From Alphaproteobacteria bacterium (GTDB lineage: Bacteria; Pseudomonadota; Alphaproteobacteria; CACIAM-22H2), in assembly GCA_016869415.1 (NCBI GenBank), contig VGEI01000011.1, forward strand, positions 1 through 25,189: a stretch of 25,189 bases of DNA. The letters are read 5' to 3'. Below, piece after piece: positions 1 to 7,383 of this stretch. The position numbers and the translations under genes were made by a program. How positions within the stretch are numbered: the stretch's first letter is position 1; the number at the start of each line of letters is the position of its first letter. The notes under the pieces are model-generated. The model did not search any database, was not told where the DNA came from, and worked only from the letters and a program-made list of their open reading frames with translations.

Positions 1-105
1 TTTGGCACGAAGCGGACGGACGCACTGGCGCCCGGGTCTTGAAATATCCAAATCGTCCACCATGTGTTGGGGTAGGCTCTTTGACATGGTGAAGACTGTG
101 GTGGG

Positions 106-123
106 GGTCGCGGACCCGCGACC
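106..123. repeat. Perfect 8-bp inverted repeat
   Basis: GGTCGCGG and CCGCGACC are exact reverse complements separated by AC. No T-run follows on either strand, so this is not a standard intrinsic terminator. It could be an operator or a recombination-related site; the function is unknown. Confidence 0.6.
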
Positions 124-187
124 GCAGTTAGCTCGTGTTTTGCTGGGATTACGGCTGAAATGTGGCTTTATGTCTTCGCGGGGGCAG

Positions 188-269
188 TTGGACATGGCTT
201 TTCCCGGCCGTTGATTCGACACGGTGATTTCCGTGTCCAATCGTGTCCAATGATGTCCAGAATGTCCAA
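188..269. repeat. TGTCCA(A/G) heptamer cluster
   Basis: Four direct copies begin at 234, 244, 254 and 263 (TGTCCAA, TGTCCAA, TGTCCAG, TGTCCAA), spaced 10, 10 and 9 bp. One inverted copy, TTGGACA, lies at 188-194. The near-helical spacing would put the direct copies on one face of DNA, as expected for cooperative protein binding. No binding protein can be named from this window. Confidence 0.6.
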
Positions 270-293
270 TAAGGCCGCGGAAAAGGCGCGGCC
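268..293 (-). terminator. Candidate terminator downstream of metW
   Basis: Read on the minus strand, GGCCGCG (293-287) and CGCGGCC (279-273) form a 7-bp G+C-rich stem with a 7-nt loop, followed by TTATT. It lies about 37 bp past the metW stop. The T-tract is weak, so this is only a candidate. Confidence 0.4.
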
Positions 294-329
294 GGAGAGG
301 CCGGTTGCCTTGTTTGCCGCAATCCGAGG

Positions 330-965
330 CTACCGCCGGCTGAGGACGAACAGGCCCTGCTCGCCGAGCAGGTTGCTCATGAAGCCGGGGGCGCGCAGCT
401 GGCGTGCCTGGCCCTTGCGGTCGAGCACCATGCCCTGCTCGATGACGATGCCGAGATCGTCGCACAGCTCGACGAAGTCGCTGATCGTGCAGAGGTGGAT
501 GTTGGGCGTTTCGTACCAGGCGCTGTCGAGCGAGTCGGTCACCGGCATCCTGCCGGTCAGCAGCAGCGCCAGGCGGATGTGCCAGACGCCGAAATTGGGG
601 AAGGAGACTATGGCCCGCCGCCCGATGCGCACCACCTCGCCCAGCACCACCTTGGGATCGAAGGTGGCCTGCAGGGTCTGTGACAGGATGACGTAGTCGA
701 AGGCTTCCGACGGGTAGTCCCGCAGATCCGTCTCCGCGTCGCCCTGGATGACCGAGAGGCCCTGGCGGACGCAGTTGTTGACTCCGGCCTGGCTCCATTC
801 GATGCCGCGGCCGTCGACGCTCTTGTTGTGCTGCAGCCAGTCGAGCAGGGCGCCATCACCGCAGCCGACGTCGAGCACGCGGCTGCCGGGCGTCACCATG
901 TCGGCGATGATCTGCAGGTCGACGCGGATGTTGGAGCGCGGGCGGGTGGCCGGGATGGCGATCAT
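330..965 (-). CDS. metW: Methionine biosynthesis protein MetW
   Basis: A 211-residue class I SAM-dependent methyltransferase-fold protein of the MetW family, which always accompanies metX in proteobacteria and is needed for full homoserine acyltransferase activity in those studied. The SAM-binding glycine motif VLDVGCGDG lies at residues 30-38. Other family-like features are the stretch ending FDYVILSQTLQ and the block SFPNFGVWHIRL. The ATG at 965 overlaps the metX stop (ATGA, 4 nt), so the two genes are probably translationally coupled. Expression should follow the metX SAM-II leader. The frame stays open far upstream through metX, but that extension is antisense-like noise in another frame of metX. 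Length and motifs are normal for the family. Confidence 0.95.
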   Translation of the reverse strand: MIAIPATRPRSNIRVDLQIIADMVTPGSRVLDVGCGDGALLDWLQHNKSVDGRGIEWSQAGVNNCVRQGLSVIQGDAETDLRDYPSEAFDYVILSQTLQATFDPKVVLGEVVRIGRRAIVSFPNFGVWHIRLALLLTGRMPVTDSLDSAWYETPNIHLCTISDFVELCDDLGIVIEQGMVLDRKGQARQLRAPGFMSNLLGEQGLFVLSRR

Positions 966-2167
966 GGTCTCTTCAAGCCTCGGTGCTCGGCGCAGCCGTT
1001 GAGAAAGCCGCCGACGGTGGCGAAGAACTCGGGTTCTTCGAGCAGGAAGGCGTCGTGCCCCTTGTCGGTGGCGATCTCGACGAAGCTGACATTGGCTGCG
1101 GCGGCGTTGAGGGCGTGGACCACGGCCCGGTTCTCCGAGGTCGGATACAGCCAGTCGCTGGTGAAAGAAACGATGCAGAAGCGGGTCTTGGTACCGCGGA
1201 AGGCGTTGGCCAGCGTGCCGCCGTGCTCTGCGGCGAGGTCGAAATAGTCGCAGGCGCGCGTGATGTAGAGATAGGAGTTGGCGTCGAAGCGGTCGACGAA
1301 GATCGAGCCCTGATGGCGCAGGTAGCTCTCCACCTGGAAGTCGGCATCGAAGCCGAAGGAGAGCTGCTCGCGGTCCTGCAGCGAGCGGCCAAACTTGCGG
1401 TGCAGCGCCGCCTCCGAGAGATAGGTGATGTGGGCGGCCATGCGCGCCACGGCGAGACCGCGCTCGGGCCGCTTGCCTTGGCGCTGGTAGCTGCCGCCGC
1501 TCCATTCGGGATCGGCCATGATCGCCTGGCGGCCCACCTCGTGGAAGGCGATGTTCTGCGCGGAATGGCGCGCGGCCGTGGCGATCGGCATGGCGCTGAA
1601 CACGCGCTCGGGGTAGCAGGCGGCCCATTCCAGCACCTGCATGCCGCCCATCGAGCCGCCGGTGACGCAGAACAGGCTGTCGATGCCCAGGTGATCGATC
1701 AGCCGCTTCTGGGCGCGCACCATGTCGCGGATGGTGATGACCGGAAAAGACAGGCCCCAGGGCTGGCCGGTGGCCGGGTTGACGGTCGCCGGCCCGCTCG
1801 AGCCCATGCAGCCGCCAAGCACGTTCGTGCAGATGATGAAGTAGCGGTCGGTGTCGAAGACCAGGCCCGGACCGACCATGGTCTCCCACCAGCCCGGCTT
1901 GCCGGTGACCGGGTGGATCTCGGCGACGAACTGGTCCCCGGTCAGGGCGTGGCAGACGAGGATGGCGTTCGACTTGTCGGCGTTGAGCGTGCCGTAGGTC
2001 TGGTAGGCCACGGTAAACGGTGCCAACGAGACGCCGCAATCGAGCGGCAGCGGCTCGAGCGCTGGAAATTCGAGGCGCTGGCCGGGCAGGACAATGCCTG
2101 GCGCCACCGGGGCCATGGCCGGGCGGACCTCGGGGGCGGTCATCGCATGACGCTGCAGATCGGTCAT
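962..2167 (-). CDS. metX: Homoserine O-acyltransferase MetX
   Basis: A 401-residue alpha/beta-hydrolase-fold enzyme that acylates L-homoserine, the committed step of methionine synthesis, in the cytoplasm. The nucleophile elbow GGSMGGMQ puts the catalytic Ser at 172; the Asp is in SDWLYP (338) and the His in GHDAF (371). The family blocks HALTGDQ, GWWE, NVLGGCMGSSGP and FPVITIRDMV are all present. Whether the donor is acetyl-CoA or succinyl-CoA cannot be settled by eye, since MetX proteins of both kinds exist in proteobacteria. ATG 2167 is used; a second ATG at 2143 is a possible alternative because neither has a strong Shine-Dalgarno sequence. The gene lies behind a SAM-II riboswitch and terminator and overlaps metW by 4 nt. 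Confidence 0.96.
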   Translation of the reverse strand: MTDLQRHAMTAPEVRPAMAPVAPGIVLPGQRLEFPALEPLPLDCGVSLAPFTVAYQTYGTLNADKSNAILVCHALTGDQFVAEIHPVTGKPGWWETMVGPGLVFDTDRYFIICTNVLGGCMGSSGPATVNPATGQPWGLSFPVITIRDMVRAQKRLIDHLGIDSLFCVTGGSMGGMQVLEWAACYPERVFSAMPIATAARHSAQNIAFHEVGRQAIMADPEWSGGSYQRQGKRPERGLAVARMAAHITYLSEAALHRKFGRSLQDREQLSFGFDADFQVESYLRHQGSIFVDRFDANSYLYITRACDYFDLAAEHGGTLANAFRGTKTRFCIVSFTSDWLYPTSENRAVVHALNAAAANVSFVEIATDKGHDAFLLEEPEFFATVGGFLNGCAEHRGLKRP

Positions 2168-2194
2168 CGTGCTGGCTATGTTTCCGTCCGGCCC

Positions 2195-2229
2195 AAAACA
2201 ACAACGCCCCGACCGGTTGGGTCAGGGCG
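2195..2229 (-). terminator. Intrinsic terminator in the metX leader
   Basis: On the minus strand CGCCCTGACC (2229-2220) pairs with GGTCGGGGCG (2214-2205) over 10 bp with one G-U pair and a 5-nt loop, followed by TTGTTGTTTT. It begins 9 nt after the SAM-II aptamer and ends about 27 nt before the metX start. This fits riboswitch-controlled premature termination of metXW transcription. Confidence 0.8.
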
Positions 2230-2238
2230 CGGAGCTCC

Positions 2239-2297
2239 GACCTTTTAGCGGATTTTTTTACGTGGTCCGCAAGCCAGTCGGCTCAAATCGCCACGAT
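2239..2297 (-). ncRNA. SAM-II riboswitch
   Basis: This leader element binds S-adenosylmethionine and lowers metX-metW expression. On the minus strand it carries the conserved blocks GATTTGAGC and CGCTAAAAGG typical of SAM-II aptamers. Stem P1 is CGTGG (2295-2291) with CCACG (2265-2261). The H-type pseudoknot is formed by GCGGA (2270-2266) with TCCGC (2252-2248), and the A-rich connector TAAAAAAA lies between. SAM-II is characteristic of alphaproteobacteria and usually precedes metA, metX or metC. Here the position between a promoter and a terminator is as expected. Confidence 0.93.
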
Positions 2298-2303
2298 CAG
2301 GCG

Positions 2304-2332
2304 AATAGAAACGAGAGCGGTTCCGATGTCAA
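2304..2332 (-). promoter_or_regulatory. Sigma70-type promoter of metXW
   Basis: A perfect TTGACA (2332-2327) is followed by a 17-bp spacer and TCTATT (2309-2304). Initiation about 7 nt downstream would put the transcript start at the 5' edge of the SAM-II aptamer. Confidence 0.75.
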
Positions 2333-2382
2333 CAGCCAAGGCGCGCCCGGCCGGCACTGACGGCCGGCTCGCTGCACAGGCT

Positions 2383-2411
2383 TTGCTTTTGGGAGCGGTC
2401 CCCGCTATCCA
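2383..2411 (+). promoter_or_regulatory. Possible promoter of the aromatic amino acid unit
   Basis: TTGCTT (2383-2388), a 17-bp spacer and TATCCA (2406-2411) lie about 58 bp before the chorismate mutase start, in the divergent region shared with metX. The match to the consensus is modest and this is only a candidate. Confidence 0.3.
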
Positions 2412-2468
2412 TACATCCCCTCCAATCCCCTTTTGCCATCGTGTTTTTTCGCCTCCGACAGGAATGCC

Positions 2469-3389
2469 ATGGCCGCTGACAAGAGCGATCCCGCCGTCGA
2501 CCGCGCCCTGGCGGTACTGCGCCTGGAGATCGACGCCATCGACAATGCGATGCACGACCTGCTGATGAGCCGGGCGGAGATCGTCGACCGAGTCGCCGCG
2601 GCCAAGGGGCGGGGTGGGTCGAGAAACGGGGCGCCGCTGTTCCGGGCCGGCCGCGAGGCCTCGATTCTACGCCGGCTGATCGCCCGCAATCGCGGACCTC
2701 TCCCGGTGGAGGCGCTGGTCGGCGTCTGGCGCGAGATCATCTCCTCGCTTACGCGCCTCCAGGGCAAGTTCGTCATCACCGTCTTTGCATCGGACGCGAT
2801 CAGCCGCTATCTGGACCTGGCGCGCGGGCATTTCGGCTCCCGCGGGCCTCTGCAGAAGGCGGCCACCATAGCCTCTGCGCTGACGGCGCTGGAGAAGGGG
2901 CGGGCCCAGCTGGCGGTGCTGCCGGTTCCCGGCGACGAGCCCGATGCCCAGGTCGGCTGGTGGCGCGGGCTGGGCGGCGGACACGGCTTGCGCCGGCCGG
3001 CCAGCGGCTTGCATATCCTGGCCCGCCTGCCGTTCCTGGCGGGATCCCGGCGCGAAGTGGATGCCGTCGTCGTCGGGCGGCAGACCTTCGACCCTTCGGC
3101 CGACGATCGTGGCTACATTGCCATCGAGACTGAGAAGAAGATCAGCCGGTCGCGGATGCGGGCAGCCATGAAGGCGGCCGGACTATCTCCGCTTGGTTTT
3201 CCTACGCAGGCGGCGGAAAAACCGGCACGTGGCCGCGTGCTGCAATATCAGCTGGTCGAAACTTCGGATTGGAGTGCGGCAGGCGATCCCCGTCTGTCTC
3301 GCCTGTCAGCGGTTCTCGACGGCGCCGGGGTGCGTTCGTTGGGGGGCTATGCCCGGCCGCTTTCTCCTGCTTCTACCAAGCGAAAGTAG
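2469..3389 (+). CDS. AroQ chorismate mutase with degenerate prephenate dehydratase/ACT-like C-terminus
   Basis: A 306-residue protein; the first 90 or so residues are an AroQ chorismate mutase converting chorismate to prephenate for Phe/Tyr synthesis. Family residues visible are the Arg of LRLEIDAID, the Arg of LMSRAEIV, the Lys of AAAKGRG, the Arg-Glu of AGREASIL and a Gln in SLTRLQ. The remaining two thirds loosely resemble a prephenate dehydratase fold (LAVLPVPGDE, WWRGL, ILARLPFL) and then an ACT-like end (LVETSDW, DPRLSRL, VRSLGGYARPL). I do not see the Thr-Arg-Asp motif needed for dehydratase activity. ATG 2469 was chosen because AGGA precedes it at good spacing. It is followed after 6 nt by the aminotransferase, forming an operon with tyrA. 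Confidence 0.85.
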   Translation: MAADKSDPAVDRALAVLRLEIDAIDNAMHDLLMSRAEIVDRVAAAKGRGGSRNGAPLFRAGREASILRRLIARNRGPLPVEALVGVWREIISSLTRLQGKFVITVFASDAISRYLDLARGHFGSRGPLQKAATIASALTALEKGRAQLAVLPVPGDEPDAQVGWWRGLGGGHGLRRPASGLHILARLPFLAGSRREVDAVVVGRQTFDPSADDRGYIAIETEKKISRSRMRAAMKAAGLSPLGFPTQAAEKPARGRVLQYQLVETSDWSAAGDPRLSRLSAVLDGAGVRSLGGYARPLSPASTKRK

Positions 3390-3395
3390 CTGCCG

Positions 3396-4484
3396 ATGAC
3401 CACACCAACTCCCCGTCCCGGTATCCTGTCCATCGAGCCCTATGTCGGCGGCAAGTCTGCCCTGCCCGGGCAGGGCAAGCCGATCAAGCTGTCGTCCAAT
3501 GAAGGGGCCCTGGGCCCCAGCCCCCGTGCTATTGCTGCCGTGCAGAAGTCGGCCGAGGGCATGCACCGCTACCCCGATGGCGGGGCCAGTGACCTGCGGG
3601 CGGCAATCGCCAAGCGTTTCGGCCTGAGCGCCGAACGGATCGTATGCGGCGCGGGGTCGGACGAGTTGATCGCGCTGCTCTGCCGCGCCTATGCCGGCCC
3701 GGGCGACGAGGTTCTTTACAGCCAGTACGGCTTCGTCATGTATCCGATCGCCACGCATGGCGTCGGGGCGATGCCGGTGGCGGCGCCGGAGAGGGACTAC
3801 CGGACCGATGTCGACGCGCTGCTCGCCAAGGCAAATGCGCGGACGAAGATATGCTTCGTCGCCAATCCGAATAACCCGACCGGGACGTACATCGCCGCCT
3901 CCGAGCTCAAGCGCCTGCGCGAGGGCCTGCCGCCGGGGGCGCTGCTGGTGGTCGACGCGGCCTATGCCGAGTACGTCTCGCGCAACGACTATTCGAACGG
4001 AACGGATCTGGTGGAAACGCGCGACGATGTGGTCATGCTGCGTACTTTCTCCAAGATCTTTGCGCTCGGCGGCATGCGTCTCGGCTGGGGCTATTGCCCA
4101 CCGGCCGTTGCCGACGTTCTGCACCGGCTGCGCGGCCCCTTCAACGTCGCGGCGGCGGCGCAGGCCGCGGGGATAGCGGCGCTCGAGGATCTCGCCTTCG
4201 CCGATCAGAGCCGCGCCCATAACGACATGTGGCTACCCTGGTTCAGCGAGGAGCTGAAGAAGCTCGGTCTGGAGGTGACACCCAGCGTGGGCAATTTCGT
4301 GCTGGTTGGGTTTCCGGTTGCGGGCCCGCATACGGCGGCGGCGGCCAACGCCTTCCTCAACACCCGCGGCATCATCCCGCGCCTCGTCGCCAATTATGGC
4401 CTGCCGAACCACATCCGCATCACCATCGGCACCGAGGCGGAGCTGCGGGCTGTGACCGCCGCGCTGGCGGACTTTCTCAAATGA
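3396..4484 (+). CDS. hisC: HisC-family aminotransferase (histidinol-phosphate/aromatic)
   Basis: A 362-residue PLP-dependent class I/II aminotransferase of the HisC type. The PLP lysine is K220 in TFSKIFALGGMRLGWGY. The substrate and cofactor blocks KLSSNEG (31-37), HRYPDG (57-62), NPNNPTG (157-163) and DAAYAEY (187-193) are all visible. HisC enzymes act on histidinol phosphate, but paralogues beside tyrA and chorismate mutase transaminate aromatic keto acids or prephenate. The location between those two genes favours a role in Tyr/Phe synthesis, possibly shared with histidine if no other hisC exists. The ATG lies 6 nt after the preceding stop and the stop overlaps the tyrA start. Confidence 0.92.
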   Translation: MTTPTPRPGILSIEPYVGGKSALPGQGKPIKLSSNEGALGPSPRAIAAVQKSAEGMHRYPDGGASDLRAAIAKRFGLSAERIVCGAGSDELIALLCRAYAGPGDEVLYSQYGFVMYPIATHGVGAMPVAAPERDYRTDVDALLAKANARTKICFVANPNNPTGTYIAASELKRLREGLPPGALLVVDAAYAEYVSRNDYSNGTDLVETRDDVVMLRTFSKIFALGGMRLGWGYCPPAVADVLHRLRGPFNVAAAAQAAGIAALEDLAFADQSRAHNDMWLPWFSEELKKLGLEVTPSVGNFVLVGFPVAGPHTAAAANAFLNTRGIIPRLVANYGLPNHIRITIGTEAELRAVTAALADFLK

Positions 4485-5374
4485 GCCGGGGCGAGGCGCC
4501 GCTCTTCGGCCGGGTAACGATCATCGGCCTCGGCTTGATTGGCTCGTCGCTGGCGCGTGCCCTGCGGCGCGAACGGCTCGCCCGCGAGATCGTCGGCTGC
4601 GACGCTGATGGTACGGCGCGCCGGGCCGCTGGCCGCCTCAAGATCGTCGACCGGATCGTGTCGGATGCCGGCAAGGCGGTGACCGGCGCCGACTTGATCG
4701 TCGTGGCTGTCCCGCAATCGGGCTACGCCGCAGTCGGCAAGGCCATTGGCGGGCGTCTCAAGCGCGGCGCCATCGTCACCGATGTCGGCTCGGTCAAGGC
4801 GGCGGCGGTGGCCGCGCTCTCCGGCCGCCTCGGAGCGGATGTCCACCTGGTGCCTGGCCATCCGATCGCCGGCACGGAGAATTCGGGACCGGCTGCGGGC
4901 TTCGCCGATCTCTTTGCCGGCCGCTGGTGCGTCCTCACGCCTCGGCAAGGCGTGAAGCGCCAAGCCGTAGCCAAGGTGCGGGAGATGTGGCAGCGCTGCG
5001 GCATGCGGGTAGCCACCATGGACGCGGAACACCACGACCGCGTTCTGGCGATCACGAGCCATGTCCCGCATCTCATCGCCTACACCATCGTCAATACGGT
5101 CGACGATCTCGAATCTCACCTCAAGGCCGAGGTCATCAAATTCGCTGCCAGCGGCTTTCGCGATTTCACCCGCGTCGCCGCGTCGAACCCGGTGATGTGG
5201 CGCGACATCTTTCTCAACAACCGCGACGCGGTGCTCGAGATGATGGGCCGCCTTTACGAGGACATTGCGCTGCTACAGAAGGCGATCCGCAACGGCGACG
5301 GTGCGACGCTGCATCGGGTGTTCACTCGTTCGCGCCGCATCCGGCGCTCGATAGTCCAGGCCAAGCAGGATTAG
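4481..5374 (+). CDS. tyrA: Prephenate/arogenate dehydrogenase TyrA
   Basis: A 297-residue NAD(P)-dependent dehydrogenase that oxidatively decarboxylates prephenate or arogenate in tyrosine synthesis. The Rossmann motif GLGLIG is at residues 16-21, followed by an acidic residue in VGCDAD at the end of the second strand, which favours NAD. The TyrA signature blocks DVGSVK (101-106) and PGHPIAGTENSG (125-136) are present; H127 is in the conserved HPxxG. No ACT or chorismate mutase domain is attached, so it is the compact alphaproteobacterial form. The ATG at 4481 overlaps the aminotransferase stop by 4 nt (ATGA), indicating translational coupling. Its stop overlaps the stop of the convergent DUF2125-like gene. 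Confidence 0.94.
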   Translation: MSRGEAPLFGRVTIIGLGLIGSSLARALRRERLAREIVGCDADGTARRAAGRLKIVDRIVSDAGKAVTGADLIVVAVPQSGYAAVGKAIGGRLKRGAIVTDVGSVKAAAVAALSGRLGADVHLVPGHPIAGTENSGPAAGFADLFAGRWCVLTPRQGVKRQAVAKVREMWQRCGMRVATMDAEHHDRVLAITSHVPHLIAYTIVNTVDDLESHLKAEVIKFAASGFRDFTRVAASNPVMWRDIFLNNRDAVLEMMGRLYEDIALLQKAIRNGDGATLHRVFTRSRRIRRSIVQAKQD

Positions 5375-6414
5375 TCGAGCCGCAGCGGCGCCAGGCGCAT
5401 CACCGGTATGCCGACGATATAGACGCGCCCGTCCTGCAGTGTGATGGGTAATTCGATCTGCCTTCCGCTATCGGATTGTTGGCGCGCCAGCGCACCCAGT
5501 GCCAACTTGGTGCCCGCGGCTGGCCACGGACCGATATGGCCGGAGACCAACAACGCGTCTACGGTCTCGTTGTAGCCGCGCCAGCGGGCGCTGAAGGCGC
5601 CAAGCGGGCGATCCTGCGCGTCGAGGGCGAGCGTGCCGTTGATGTCGGCATCGATCGGCCCCCAGCGGACCGTCAGGTGGTTGACCTCAAGCGTGCCGCC
5701 ATTGTCGCGCCAGGCGCGCAGCGCTTCGCCAAAGCGGCCGCTGGGAAGGCGGCCTTTTGCCACCATGTCCAGCCGCACGGTTTTCACCACCGGGCCAAAG
5801 TTCGCCACTGGCGGCTCGATAGGAGACAGCGAGTCGAGATCGATATTGACGGCAAATGTCTCAGCCCTGGCCTCGGCTGAAGGGCGGGGCAGAGTCGCCG
5901 AGCCCCGGAGGCGGACCACCTGGAACGCTCGTTCGTCGGGCAGCCGGACCAGCGTCGCATCGGCGAAATCGAATTCGAGGCGGTCGAGCCGGCCGTCGGG
6001 ATGGAGGAGGATGCGGCCTTCCGGGCTTGCGGCCCGCACCAGCCAAGTACCGCTCAGGGTTCCACCGCCGGCGGCAATCCGGTGATCGCCGGGTAAGCGC
6101 AGCGCCACGTCGCGGTAGTTCATCGGTGTGAAACGTGCTTCGAGTGCCTCGCCTTGCCAGGCCCAGGCCGCGGAACCGGCGCCGGCAACGGCGGGCCCCG
6201 CCAGCCGCACATCCCAGGCCAAGGGAAACCCAGTAACGACGAGGCCGCCATAGGTCACAGTCAATCCCTCGGCCCGCCGGGCCTCGGCCCACCCCTCAAG
6301 CCGCATCGTGACGGTCGAGGCGATGTAATACCAAGCGATCGTCCAGGCCAGGGCGAGGCCCGCGACGACAGCTAGCGCCCCGACAAGGGGCCGTGAGGGA
6401 TGCTGGACTGCCAT
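5371..6414 (-). CDS. DUF2125-like envelope protein
   Basis: A protein of 347 residues with one N-terminal membrane segment (LVGALAVVAGLALAWTIAWYY) and a long extracytoplasmic domain rich in beta-strand patterns. The layout and blocks such as VTGFPLAWDVRL and TLSGTW match the alphaproteobacterial DUF2125 family, whose function is unknown. Its repeated short amphipathic strands recall AsmA/YdgA-type envelope proteins, but that is an inference. ATG 6414 was chosen; a GTG at 6441 would add nine residues. It is divergent from the EamA gene with about 60 bp between starts, and it overlaps tyrA tail to tail by 4 nt. Confidence 0.8.
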   Translation of the reverse strand: MAVQHPSRPLVGALAVVAGLALAWTIAWYYIASTVTMRLEGWAEARRAEGLTVTYGGLVVTGFPLAWDVRLAGPAVAGAGSAAWAWQGEALEARFTPMNYRDVALRLPGDHRIAAGGGTLSGTWLVRAASPEGRILLHPDGRLDRLEFDFADATLVRLPDERAFQVVRLRGSATLPRPSAEARAETFAVNIDLDSLSPIEPPVANFGPVVKTVRLDMVAKGRLPSGRFGEALRAWRDNGGTLEVNHLTVRWGPIDADINGTLALDAQDRPLGAFSARWRGYNETVDALLVSGHIGPWPAAGTKLALGALARQQSDSGRQIELPITLQDGRVYIVGIPVMRLAPLRLD

Positions 6415-6473
6415 GCCGGGGCTTAGTCTATCGTCCGGCACGGGCGCCGGCTATCTTGAGACGGGTATTGCCT

Positions 6474-7379
6474 ATGCCACGCGACGGATCCTTTCCAGCC
6501 TCGGTTGCCCCACCCTCATTCGCCTGGACGGCGGCGGCGCCGGCGGTCTTTGTCCTGCTCTGGTCCACGGGCTTCATTGCCGCCAAGGCCGGGCTGCCCT
6601 ACGCCGAACCTATGACCTTTCTGTCCTGGCGCTTCGCCCTGGTGATCGCACTGATGCTGCCGGTCGCGCTTTTCGTGCGCGCGCGCTGGCCTGGCCGGGC
6701 CGAAGCAGGCCACATCGCCGTGGTCGGGCTGCTCATGCATGGCGGCTATCTTGGCGGCGTCTTCTCGTCGATTCATCATGGGTTGCCGGCCGGCCTGTCG
6801 GCCTTGATCGTTGGCCTGCAGCCGGTGCTGACGGCGACCGTCGTAGGGCCGCTGCTCGGTGAGAAGGTGACGCCGCGGCAGTGGCTAGGTTTGGTGCTGG
6901 GCTTTGCCGGGGTCGCCGTAGTGCTGTTCGAGCGTTACGGCTTTGGCAGCGGCGGTTTCGGAGCGGGCGGCGTAGCGCTGTCGGCGATGGCTCTCGTCGG
7001 CATTACCACGGGCACGATTTATCAGAAGCGGTTCTGCGCCCAGTCCAACCTCTATACGGGAGCCGTCGTGCAATACACGACAGCTTTCGTTCCGATGGCG
7101 CTGCTGGCCTGGCTCCTGGAGACGCGCGTGGTCGCCTGGGAGCCGCCCTTCGTCGCCGCCATCCTGTGGTTGACCCTCGTGCTTTCGGTCGGCACCATAA
7201 GTCTGCTCTATTTGCTTATCCGCCGAGGCGCGGTGTCGAAGATTGCTAGCCTGTTCTTTCTCGTGCCTCCGTCGACGGCCCTGACGGCTTGGGCCATGTT
7301 CGGTGAGACCCTTGGACCGCTAACCCTTGGTGGCGTCGTGTTGACCGCCGTGGGCGTCTTCCTCGTGCAGCGGGGTTGA
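6474..7379 (+). CDS. EamA-family (DMT superfamily) transporter
   Basis: A 301-residue integral membrane protein with about ten hydrophobic segments arranged as two EamA repeats. Typical blocks are LLWSTGFIAAKAGLPYAEPMTFLSWRFA at the first segments, GLSALIVGLQPVLTA, GEKVTPRQWLGLVLGFAGVAVV closing the first repeat and VPPSTALTAWAMFGE near the end of the second. Family members export metabolites such as amino acids; the substrate here is unknown. ATG 6474 was chosen because the residues after it lead directly into the first membrane segment; the frame is open upstream but into the divergent gene. The ChaC gene starts 4 nt after its stop, so the two are probably cotranscribed. Confidence 0.88.
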   Translation: MPRDGSFPASVAPPSFAWTAAAPAVFVLLWSTGFIAAKAGLPYAEPMTFLSWRFALVIALMLPVALFVRARWPGRAEAGHIAVVGLLMHGGYLGGVFSSIHHGLPAGLSALIVGLQPVLTATVVGPLLGEKVTPRQWLGLVLGFAGVAVVLFERYGFGSGGFGAGGVALSAMALVGITTGTIYQKRFCAQSNLYTGAVVQYTTAFVPMALLAWLLETRVVAWEPPFVAAILWLTLVLSVGTISLLYLLIRRGAVSKIASLFFLVPPSTALTAWAMFGETLGPLTLGGVVLTAVGVFLVQRG

Positions 7380-7383
7380 GCCG

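Larger units (their letters stand above)
1..329. other. Left-edge non-coding stretch with repeats and palindromes
   Basis: I see no convincing gene in this stretch downstream of metW. A short open frame runs along the plus strand at 2-214, but its product resembles nothing I recognise. An ATG on the minus strand at 63 opens a frame that runs off the left edge for 21 codons, so the beginning of a leftward gene is possible but unproven. The stretch holds a perfect palindrome (106-123), a cluster of TGTCCA-type heptamers (188-269) and a terminator-like hairpin behind metW. The base composition looks less coding-like than the rest of the window. Confidence 0.5.

Noticed and set aside
1..63. Leftward gene starting at ATG 63 on the minus strand
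   Set aside because: Only 21 codons are visible, no good ribosome-binding site precedes it, and the product is not recognisable.
234..269. CRISPR-like array
   Set aside because: The repeats are only 7 bp with 2-3 bp between them, so there are no spacers, and no cas genes are present.
966..2204. Open minus-strand frame extending metW upstream by about 410 codons
   Set aside because: It lies in another frame of metX, its translation is Arg/Pro-rich and unlike any family, and metX has full catalytic motifs.
983..2248. 421-codon open frame on the plus strand opposite metX
   Set aside because: It is antisense to a clear metX gene and its composition is that of a shadow frame in G+C-rich DNA.
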